From: Maniola hyperantus
Taxonomy: Eukaryota; Arthropoda; Insecta; Lepidoptera; Nymphalidae
Assembly: GCF_902806685.2 (NCBI RefSeq)
Contig: NC_048556.1
Location: 5,270,001 to 5,334,000 of the forward strand
Length of the DNA: 64,000 nt
Reading direction: 5' to 3'
Shown here piece by piece: positions 46,562 to 58,500 of the stretch; positions within the stretch are counted from its first letter, which is position 1, and the number at the start of each line of letters is the position of its first letter. Under the pieces are notes generated by a model. That model worked only from the letters and a program-made list of their open reading frames with translations, ran no database searches and was not told the origin of the DNA. Position numbers and translations under genes: made by a program.

Positions 46562-49500
46562 ATGAAGCCGTTACTCCTAGGTGAGTTGATAATTGCTTAC
46601 TGTAACATACTTGAAGTTTAATGAACCCTATATCCACTAACATACTCAAAACCAAAGTCAAAAATATATTTTATTAAAGTAGCCCTGATGGAGTTTCATG
46701 TGCCACATGCATATTTTGAAACTCCGTATACCTACTCACAAACTTATGGTTAATACCTACGTGCTAACTAATCGTTATTTGATATTTTTCATCGGAGTTA
46801 GGCAAGTAATAACTAATCACGTCAACGAAAGTTAAAGGATTCCAATCGCGTCCTGGGTCTAAGGAGCCCACAACCAAATCAGTGTCAGATGATCAGTGCC
46901 ATGTAACGTTGTGTTAAATAAAATAATGTTTCTTTAAATTATCTGGCTTTATTTTAATATTTACACTTGGATTATCTTAGTAATTAATATTAATACAATG
47001 AGCTTAGTGTGCACGGATCTGGCCAACTCTTACCAGTGAAAGTCTATCAATTGACGTTGACACATGACAGGTGACACCTACGTACGACATTGACAATTGG
47101 TCACTTGTCTATGAGTTGTCTCTGCTACATCATCCCCTTTTATTTTAAAAAAAAAAATATCTACATAATCATCCAGTTACAATTTTGAAAAATTACTTAC
47201 ATATATCATCCCCTTTTAATTTTACATAACTATATCATCCCCTTTTAATTTTACAATTTACATAAATTATTACTTAATTAATTTTATAATATTATTGTGC
47301 CACACTTCTTAAATTTACTACAATTATTGACTCTTAAACTACCCATTCAACCAGCGATGGACAGCCTGTCTGATTGAAACACAAAGTCTACGCCGCCGGT
47401 CGAATATGAAACGAGGTTCTACTATATTGTACATTATTTTTGTCTATTATTACATATGCTCTATATCCATTATATCTAACAATTTCGCCTTCTGACCAAA
47501 TATTCTTACTTGGCTTTTTTTTGAACCAAACTTTTTGCCCTACAGTAAACTTACTTTTAAATCGACTTGTCTTATTATAATTTTTTATATTTCTAGTTTG
47601 TACATCATTAAACTGTTGAGTTACATTCTGATTTAACTTAGGTGTTAGGTATTGTGAGCTAACAATCAACTTAGTTTTTAAATTTCTATTCATTAGTAGC
47701 TGACTGGGGGAAAAATTTGTACCAGAAACGGGAGAAGCCCGATATTGTAATAATGCTAGCCTTACATCAGTTCTATCTTCGTGGCATTTTGTTAGCATTT
47801 TCTTCGCAATTTGTACCCCTCGTTCAGCCATACCATTCGCTTGGGCATATCTTGGACTAGTATAAGTAAATTTAAATCCCCAATTATGTGCAAACTCTTT
47901 ACATTCCCTCGAATCAAATGGAACATGGTCAGATATTATTTCTGCAGGTATTCCATGAGTACTAAAAATATCTTTTAATGTATTAATTACACTTGTAGCA
48001 GTTTTACTGGATATGTATTTTATCTCTAACCATTTAGAATAATAGTCATATACTACTAAATAACTTTTCCTTCTAAAGTCCATGATATCTATACCTAATT
48101 TTAAAAATGGAAGGTTGGGAACTTGATGTGATAATAATGGCTCTTTAACATTACTATTATGATGCGTTTGGCAAGGAAAGCATTTCTTAACATACTCTTC
48201 AATGTGAGAGTCCATATAAGGCCAGTAATACAACCTTCTAGCTGTCTGCTTCATTTTTGACATACCTACATGCCCTTCATGTAAAGTTTTAATGACATTC
48301 AATCTTAAACACTTCGGTACTATTAACCTATCATTATAGAAGACTAAATTATCGTCCACACTAAGTTCAGCTCTTAATTTATGATAACTTCTTATTACAT
48401 CTGGAATATGAGAAATTTTGTCCGGCCAACCATTCTGTATAAATTCAATTATTTTTAATAACTCTTCATCTTTAGAACTTTCTGAGATTAATACTAATTT
48501 TTGTTCATCTGTGCATTCTAATTTCTGTGCTAACCCTATACAGTGTATGACTTCATACATATAAGAATCATCTGTATCATTACACTCCTGATACGACCTT
48601 GATAACAAATCTGCTATGTACATTTGTTTACCTTGTAAATATTTAAATTCAAAATTATATTTTAATAACTTTAACTTTAATCTCTGTAGTCTAGGAGACG
48701 GTACCTCATGTAAATGCTTTTTTAATAAACTTTCTAAAGGTTTATGATCATTAACTACGGTAATCTTATGACCATAGATATAATAATGAAATTTCTTAGT
48801 TGCCCATACTATACTTAACAACTCTTTTTCAATTTGGGAAAAATTACATTCTGCAGGTGTTAAACTTCTTGAAGCAAAGCAAACTGGTTTACCATTTTGA
48901 AGTAAACAGCATCCGAGACCACTCTTTGATGCGTCACACTGAATCGTTATAGGCAATTTACTGTTAAAATTCTGTAAAATGGGCGCTTGGCTTAATTTAA
49001 TTTTAATATTATTATAAACATTTTCATGAACTTCCGTCCATAACCACTCAACATCTTTCTTTAATAATAACTGAAGCGTTGATGCAATATCAGCCAAGTT
49101 AGGTATAAATTTTCTTAAATAATTGACCATGCCAAGGAAAATCTGTAACTCTTTTTTATTATTGGGACTTTTCATATTAATAATTGCACTTACCCGCTCT
49201 GGGTCTATTTGCATACCTTTCTCAGAAAAAATATGGCCAAAATACTTCACCTCTTTTAATTTATATTGAAATTTATTCTTATTAAAGCGAACATTATGTT
49301 CTCTAGCCCGTTCAAAAACCTTTTTTAATATTGCATCATGCTCTTGTTCAGTTTCACCACATATTAACAAATCATCACAGTACACTATCACGCCTGGAAT
49401 ATCTCCAAAGGCTGTTTCACTATATTTTTGGAAAATTTCCGGTGCTACTGATAAACCAAATGGCATTCTTAGGAACTTATAACAACCAAATGGACTATTA

Positions 49501-52500
49501 AATGTACATAAATCATTCGAATCTTCTGAAAGTTTAATATTATAAAAACCATCGGATAAATCTAGCACTGAAAAATACTTTTTATTACAAAGTTTAGTTA
49601 TAATTTCATCAATGGTGGGAATCAAATGATGTTCTCTTATTAATACTTTATTAAGATCTTTAGGATCTAAACAAATTCTAAGCGAACCATCTTTCTTTTC
49701 TATAATAACCAAGTTGCTTACAAAACTTTTAGGGTGATCGACCTTCGCGATGACTTTGTGCTTCACCAGAGCTTCCAACTTGTCCGCAAGGCGATCCTTC
49801 AGTGCGTTAGGCACTCGCCGTGGGGGTCGCACCACAGGCTCCACGCCGGGTTGAATGCGTAGCTGCAGTGAGCTCTTAAACTCCCCGACTCCCTGAAACA
49901 GTTCGTTATTCATATTAACAATTGAGTCTTTACTCATTTTCATATTAGTATTAGTGCAACTTGTAAATGTATTAATATTATTATTAGTATTTAAGAGCCT
50001 AAGCTTTACCAAAGAGCTTAGCCCTAGGATCGGTCTAACCGGTTCATTAATAATTAAAAACTCAGTGTTGAACCACTCATTGTTATTAATATTATTATTA
50101 GAATATACTTTTAATGTGACCTTTCCTATAGGAAATAATTTTCCTCCACCAAAGACTTCTATTATGGTTTTTGTCTCAGACATTTTTATTTTTGTCTCAT
50201 CATCGACAATTTTTTTAAGGTCCCGCAAACTCAAAACATTTATTTGGGCCCCCGTGTCACACTTAAAACAGACCCTCTTATTTTCAACTTGCAACAATGT
50301 ATTCCATTCATTTTTAGTAAAATCTATTGAGTATACTAGTCATAAATCATGAATGTTATTAATATTATCCAGCTTTTGATTCTTAGACATACATCCTACC
50401 GGCTGCGCCATGTAACGTTGTGTTAAATAAAATAATGTTTCTTTAAATTATCTGGCTTTATTTTAATATTTACACTTGGATTATCTTAGTAATTAATATT
50501 AATACAATGAGCTTAGTGTGCACGGATCTGGCCAACTCTTACCAGTGAAAGTCTATCAATTGACGTTGACACATGACAGGTGACACCTACGTACGACATT
50601 GACAATTGGTCACTTGTCTATGAGTTGTCTCTGCTACAACCACCATTTCATAGTATCAAAGAAAATTTTGCGGACAGTATTTGTAGGCAGTGTAGGTACC
50701 TACCTAATATCACAACAATAATTATTATTTATTATTATCTTAATCGTGATCACAGGATGCGTCAGTAGACCATATAAATAATTTCGCCTTTTATAAAATT
50801 GTACCTAATAATTGACTATATGTACACAATGATTTTAATTATTAATTATTTGTAAGTGCAATAGTTATGATCTAGGTAGGTATCTCTAGATCCCAAAATA
50901 CCTACAGTTTACGAAATTTTCACGCGGGTGATGCTATGAGAAAAGACTACTTAGATACTTTGTCAAGAATTGATCTGATCTAAAACGTCGTAATACTGCA
51001 TCATCATTTTTATTTAAGTACTACCTACAAAATATTAGGTGATATATTTCACGCCTCTCCACCTTTTATTTTAATTCTCTGCGTCACTATGATTTTAGCG
51101 ATTTTATATCTCTACCGAATTTTAAAATTATGAATATGTAATCTGCAGTTCTAAGTACAAAAAGCATCGCATGCATTAATATGCTAATTAAATTTTTAAT
51201 GACTATAAATTCAAAATTAATTTGCTCAAATGGCTAAAATATTTGTCTCTTGTCCTTATGGAAGCCAAAGTCAATTCAAAATTCAATCAAGATTTTTGGT
51301 GAAAATATAAAAGCCGTGTTATAAAATGGCCTAAGTAGATATTATACGCCCTTTCCAATGACATGCTAATCTGTATTGCATTCTTGTTTTTCAACATCCA
51401 CTTAGTAGATAATAATTCGTGGACTCCTACGTGAGGCTCATAAAATCTCAGATAATATTACTAAACAAAGGCGTCTTCGGCCTCTCTCCAAGTGCATTCA
51501 AATCATTGGAAACTACACTTGATATATGCTAGGTATACTTTTAGTATTCTGTTTGGATAATATTGTTGTCCAGATTACAGTTCTTGCAATTCACGAAGGC
51601 GAGTGGCTCGTGCTTGTGTTTAAGTCGTATCGCTATAAGGTACATCGAATGTGTGCGTTTGCGAGCTCTTGCACGCGACTGATTGGTCCGACATGCACGC
51701 ACACTTATACGCAATGCCTGTGTAGTGTGTATCCGACGTAATCACAAGTAAAGTCTACTCGCCATCGTGAATTGCAAGAACTGTTCAAGAACTACCTCAT
51801 CTTTGAGGATATTATGGAGAACACTCAGGCATGCAGGTAGCTTCACGATGTTTTTCCTTCACCGTTAAAGAAAGTGATATTTAATTGCTTAAAACGCACC
51901 TAACTCCGAAATGTTAGAGACTGCATACCCGGGATCGGATCGAAATCCCGACCTCCCGAAGAAGAGATGGATGTCTTAACCACTAGGCTATCACGGCTGC
52001 ATGAAAAAAACCGACCAAGTGCGAGTCAGACTCGCGCACCGAGGGTTCCGTATTCAGATTTTTTTTTGACATTTTGCAAGATAAACCAAAAACGCATTAT
52101 TACGCATATAATAAATTTAATTTGGTTTAAGAATTTACGGATAAATCCCTTTTATATGATGGCCCACTTGGTATAGATATCTTACTTTGAAACTGGAAAA
52201 TACATACTAATTTATTTGTTCATGAATTTTTTTGTGCTGTTAATTCTATAATAGGTCTCTATATAGGTCTATGCTTATAATATTATTATTTGTTATTATA
52301 AGATTATGATTGTTTTCTTTCCTCGCAATCCAAGTGAAAAGCAGAGTGTAAAACTCGGTCATAAAACCCATTTTATCGTCTACTTAAATGTCTGCCCTCG
52401 CCAAAATGGCTTGTTTTATGCCCTTGTTGTACAATCTTCTATTTTTTGTCATCTTAAAACCATCTTCACTTGTAAAGTTTACTTGCGCTAGAGAAATAAT

Positions 52501-55500
52501 TTCATTGAGCGAGTTGGCTCAGTGATTACTTTCCCAGGCGGTATGCGCTAGATTGCCCAGTAACGTCAGCATACAAAATTTTTAAATGAAAAATAATCCA
52601 TTTCTTTCCATATTATCTAATCCATATCCATACTTCCATACTAATATTATAAATGCGAAAGTGTGTCTGTCTGTCTGCTAGCTTTTCACGGCCCAACCGT
52701 TCAACCGATTTTGATGAAATTTGGTACAGAGTTAGCTTAGGGGAACGACATTTACTACTTATATATACTATTTACTAGCTACTTTTTATCCCAGAATGTT
52801 GAAGAGTTCCCACGGGATTTCAAAAAACCTAAATCCACGCGGATGAAGTCGCGGGCATCATCTAGTAGTATTATAAATGCGAAAAATCTGTCTGTCTATT
52901 AGCTTTTCGTGGCCCATTCGTTTAACCGATTTTGGCGAGTACAAAACTTGCATCCCGGGCATGGACACAGGTTACTTTTGACCCGGAAAATCAAAGAGTT
53001 TCACGATTTATTTTTAAAAACCTAAATACACGTGGGTGAAGTCGAGGGTATCATCTATTTCGAACAGAGATTGCTTGCATTACTTGGAATTACATAAGGT
53101 ATTTTTTATCCCGGAATATCAGTGTTCCCACGGTATTTTTAAAATACTATATCCACGCGGAAGAAGTCGCGGGCATCATCTTAATTATTTTATTAATTAT
53201 ACTTCGGTGAATTTTCTAAATATTATGATTTTAGATATCGAAGTACAAGTAGTAATCAAGTGCAATGAAATTAGTAAAAATTCCAGTTTATTTATCTCAA
53301 ACAACCTTTGAAAGGATCTTCAAATGGAATGGTGAACTGAGAACTATAATTTTGTTACATTATTGTTGATAATTATAATTATTTACCTACTTGGAATCAT
53401 AACATTCATATTTTTTCTGACATAATAGCTATATACTCGTGCATTGAATAATAAAATTATGAGAAGATTGTAAGTAATTATTTTTATAACAAGTTTTTCT
53501 GCTTTTTTAGGTACAACACCTAAGACTTAGAACTCATTCTCTCACACCAGCTTAATTTATTATTGCAAAATCAAAATTATCGGTTTATGCAAGTTTTTAC
53601 TAAAATATTATTATGTGTTACTTATTTCGCTAAGAATACCTCTCCCTTAAAAATATACACTTTAAGTATATTTTTGAAAGAGTAAACGGTTTGGAAATAA
53701 TATAATTTTCATCACCAAGTAACATATTTTTTTGCTAACTTTACCTACTAGAGAGAGTACAATGGTGTAGGGTCAGCACAGTGCATTCACCGTTCGTCGT
53801 GCCTTACTAGTTCACGGCTAGGCTACATTCTATTAGCTCCCTCCTATCATCATAAAATACAGCGCCTCTGGCACAGCACTCGTCGGTCTCGTGAGCAATG
53901 AGGTTTTGAGATTGATGCTTTTTTGATTTTTTATAGATATGTTCAATATGAACTGAATATCACTCGCTATTATCAGTTACCATCTTTGAAATCTTAGTCA
54001 TTAATAAAATATTTAATTTATGAGTCTTTCATGTGCAATGGTTAATTCAATCTTCTATAGGTATTATCTACAGACTTTTACGGCTCTCATAGCAGCAAAA
54101 GAGTGGAAATTTTACATCTTTTGTTTATGTAATTCAAAATAACTTATTAAACAACAACATATTTTCCTGTTTTTTTTATATTGTATTTTTAATGAAAATA
54201 TTACAATAAAACTTAAAGCTAGCCTTATCTAATTACTATACAAATCGTGCCTGCGTGGAATGATGCCAAGAATACTGTCTGCATTTCCGCGCTGGACAGC
54301 CAGGCTGATCCGTTGCGCAAAAGTAAGCCAGCCCTTCTGTCACCATATGAGGCTATTAATCGCGGTGAAATGTTCCGTAATTTTTTTTTTAGCACTTAGA
54401 CTTCATGGCAGGGTTAGTACTATCTGGTGGCATGGCAGTGCCACCGCCAAGTCGAGCAATTATATATTCTGTGGCAGGGTCTCCACGGCAAACGCAACAA
54501 AAATGTAACTCTCGATAAGAGATGCATATTTGCGCCGGCAATTTTCTGTTCCTGTTTAGTAATTCGTGTAGGTTAGGTATTTTTTTAGGTACTACGCCTT
54601 CCTCTTAAATACGTAAAAAATAAGATTAGATATCTAAAAATATCTAATCTTATTTTTTACGTCCGTTTGGTCGTAAAGGTAAAGATAGATTGAATATTGA
54701 AAACAGACGTTAGTTAGCTGTCATTAGTTGATCCTTCTCACTTGCAGTTGTAATAGGTACCTACTTAAAGTGTGGCAACAAGGTAAAATTGCATCTTCGT
54801 GAGCCTGCGTCCGTCCGTTAGAATGCATCTGTACCGCTAGCGACCTCCATTCCTAACTAGCAGTTAGTACCAATTATTAAAATCAAAGTTTCCATTAAGT
54901 AGGTACCCTAGATACTTACTTATAATATTGCTGCAAATATATTATAATTAAATACAAAAAAAAATTGTGCTGTTCAAAATTGTTTGCTTGTCTTTTTGAA
55001 CTTTGATCGGACTTGTTTTTCGAAACGGCTGGATTTATTTGGACGGTAGGTATTAATATTAGTTGAGAAGCAGATATAGTCCACGACAGGCTGAGATGGC
55101 AATCTGGGTATGAGGCGGGGGACGCTCCGCACACCCGCACGTCGCGTAGTATATCTAAGCACGCGGACGAAGTCGCGCACATTAAACTATAGGTACCTAC
55201 TTTAAAAATGGTCAATTAGGTATTATTTGCTCGCAAAAATAATTTCAAAAAGAAAATTCAAAAGAAGAGAAAGCTTTATGGCCCACTTCCAAGGGCCCAC
55301 AAAAACTTAAAACACTCTAATAGCTTGCCATGTTACCTAACATCAGAAACTAACAGAATATGAACTAAGTAGTGGCGACTTTAATTTTTTAATTTGTACT
55401 TAGTAGTTAAATTGATATCTCGGTAAGAATTTGTGCTAAATTAACAAAATATATTTTAGTTACAAGAGAATTTCAACATATGGAAACAAGTTCCTAAAAA

Positions 55501-58500
55501 TATGTTGTTTTCAATTTTAACGGCATTCACTTGTTTCATAAAATATATTTAGCATCAAACCAGTATATTTTTGCGACTTAAATTTTTTAAGTGCGGCACG
55601 TGGTTAAAACTTAGGTATACAACTTTCATACAGTTCTGATATTGGGGTAGCAAAACAAGGCGAAACTCCCACTCGGGATGGCGTACTATGTAACTATAAC
55701 CCTCAACCAGGAACTAAAATACGCTAAAAAGTTCAATGTTTTTTTTTTACAGTTTTGCTGATAGCAGTTAGTCTTACGAATGCACGATGGATGAGAAAAC
55801 AGCGATCGGACCAACCTAAGGACACTAGTTTTATTGGAGAGGCTACCAATGAACTTTCTACAACTATTTTACAGGTTCGTTTTTGTTTGTATAAGCCTTG
55901 TTTCATAATAATGCTAACTATAAAATATAATACATACTAGGTAAATCTAAAAACTCACCGATTTCCACGGAACAGCGTGCCGATTTCACTACAGCGAGGC
56001 ATTGTCTGTCATCTCTGGATGAAGGCCAAACTAATTTTGTAGCCAATGTAATTTGCCTAAGTTTACGATTTTAACGCATCACGTTTCACATTTCAGGGAT
56101 ACATTGATGATGACAAGGATATCGCATTCTCTCCCCTTGGCTACTCAGCCATCCTTGCCATACTCGCCGAAGGTGCAAAAGGCGAAACACGAAATCAACT
56201 TGTGTCAGCTCTCCACTTACCTGAAGATCAAAATCTTACAAGAAAAACTTATCAATATATCATGGAACGGCTAAAGTACAGAAATCAATACAAATATAAC
56301 CAACCAGAGTTGAAAAACTTCTTCTATATTTACAAAAACTATACAATCAACGAAGATTATAAAAAGATTTTAGAAGATTTCTACTTGACCGATGTAAGAT
56401 CAGTTGAAAGGCATCACATGCTTGAAGAACCAGAAGACCATGACGATGAAAAAGAAAAGAAAGATGTACAAAAGATGGAAGAAGTCGCCGACCTTATGCC
56501 ACCAAAAGAATCCAATGAAAAGTTAATTTCATATGCCGTTGAAGATGTTCCAACCAAAGTCGATATTTCTCAAATCAACTATAAGCCTGCTAAAAATATT
56601 AAAGAGAAAATTAAGTACGTTAAAAGCTCTCAAGATACAAAGAAATATGATAATGACGATGAAGAAGAAACAATGGTAGCGGTAGAAGCTAGAAACCATG
56701 CGAGGAGTCTTGATTATACGAGTAGAGTTCTTAATGAGAAAAACGATATAGCTTCAAGCATCTCCGTCAACAGTGTTGGAGAAAAAACCAGCAAATGTAA
56801 GTTTCTTTTAGGATCATGCAATCTGTCGAGTTTATTTTACTTTTAAAAATAATTTTTTTCATAAATCATTAATGTAACATTTAAATTTTAGCGACAAGCT
56901 CTTTGATGCTCATCTTTAACGGCATGTACTTCCGCGGTTCTTGGAAGAAGCCATTCGACAAAGTGGAACCCGGCGTTTTCTACAAATCTAACACAGAAAA
57001 GAAGCAAGTACAAATGATGAAGACACGTGGTAGTTACAAGACCAATTCCTTCCCTGAATTAGATAGTGAAGCTATACTTTTGCCTTACGATGTAAGTCTG
57101 TATCTTAATAGTCATCTTTTACCATTATTTATTGTTTAAGTGCGAATAACACGAAATGCAGAAAACTTTCACAGTGGGAAAGATGAAAGTCGTTCTTCAA
57201 GTATTCGAAATGAAGCTTGACCCGAATTTCAAACAAATGAAACCGAGGGCAAAGCGGGCGTATTAATTAAATTTATATCCACATAAATCTTTCTTCTAGT
57301 AACCCAAATGCCTTTCTCTTTGCAGGGTGACCGCTACGCTCTTCTATTGCTAGTACCACGCTCGAGGGATGGTCTGGTTAGACTTATTGCTGATTTACCA
57401 GCAGTTCCACTATCGGAAATTCAGGAACGACTACGTGAAGAGGAATTGCAAGTTTCACTGCCCACATTCTTTGTGGATACCACTACTAAGCCTGTAGCTG
57501 CTTTAGCAAAGGTACGATAATTTATTATTTCTTCTTCTTTTAGTTCTTCGTTGACTAGTGAAACCTACATACTCTTATTACCTTTTTATTATTTTAAACG
57601 TTCTGCAAGCTTATAATTAATATATTGCGTGATTCTTGCAACTCTTTGTTTCTCTGAAGTTATACCACCAAGATTTCTTCTTGCACAGATGCTTCTCTTT
57701 CCAGGCATATTTGTCTATCCTCTGCATCCATCATCTTAAAAAGTTTTATATTTATCGTGTAATCAGTTTAAAATTATTTTTAAAAACTTTCTTATCTAAT
57801 TACTGTAGAAATTATGCCTGCGTGGAATTGTTCCAAGAATACTGGCTGCGTTTACATGCTTATTTGCTGGACAGTCAGGCTGGTCATTTGCGCAAATAAT
57901 GAGCCAGCCCTTCTGTTAAAATTATAATTAAGTAGTATATCTAAATCTTTTCCCTTGCAGTTCGGAGTGAGCAGTATCTTTGGCCGGGATGCTGAGCTAA
58001 CAGGAATATCAGCAAAAGAAGGCTTGTTCGTTCAGGAACTTGTGCAGAATGTTGCTGTCCGTGTGGACAACACTGACGCATCAGCAAGTTTGTTCGGAGG
58101 TAATTTATTTATACTACTTATTCTTCTTAGGGCCTGTTTCTCTCTAATCTAATGAGTACGTTGGCTTAACTCATTTATTAGTTAACTGAAGGATGTCACC
58201 CAAAAAAGGACCCAACTATGCAAATCAACATGTAAATTATGTTTTAAATATTTACCTACCTTTGCATCATCATCATCATCATGATCAACCCAAAACCGGC
58301 TCACTGCAGAGCACGGGTCTCCTCTCAGAGTGAGAAGGGTTTTGGCCATAGTCTACCACGCTGGCCATGTGCGCATTGGTAGACTTCACACACCTTTGAG
58401 AACATTATGAAGAACTCTCAGGCATGCAGGTTTCCTCACGATGTTTTCGTTCACCGTTAAAGCAAGTGATATTTTAATTACTTAAAAACGCACATAACTC

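Larger units (their letters stand above)
46902..50638 (-). mobile_element. Compact Ty3/Gypsy-like LTR retrotransposon without gag
   Basis: 3,737 bp in serpin C intron 1. The two 228-bp LTRs start TG and end CA and look identical. On the minus strand the 5' LTR is followed by the primer-binding-site-like TGGCGCAGCCGGTAGGA, and the 3' LTR is preceded by the purine tract AAAATAAAAGGGGATGA. The interior holds one long pol frame and nothing that could be gag. Flanks are gcca (left) and acca (right), so no exact target duplication is evident. Confidence 0.92.

Noticed and set aside
54260..54508. 82-codon frame in serpin C intron 1
   Set aside because: It overlaps the dispersed repeat also seen at 23760 and 57790, where the frame is not kept.
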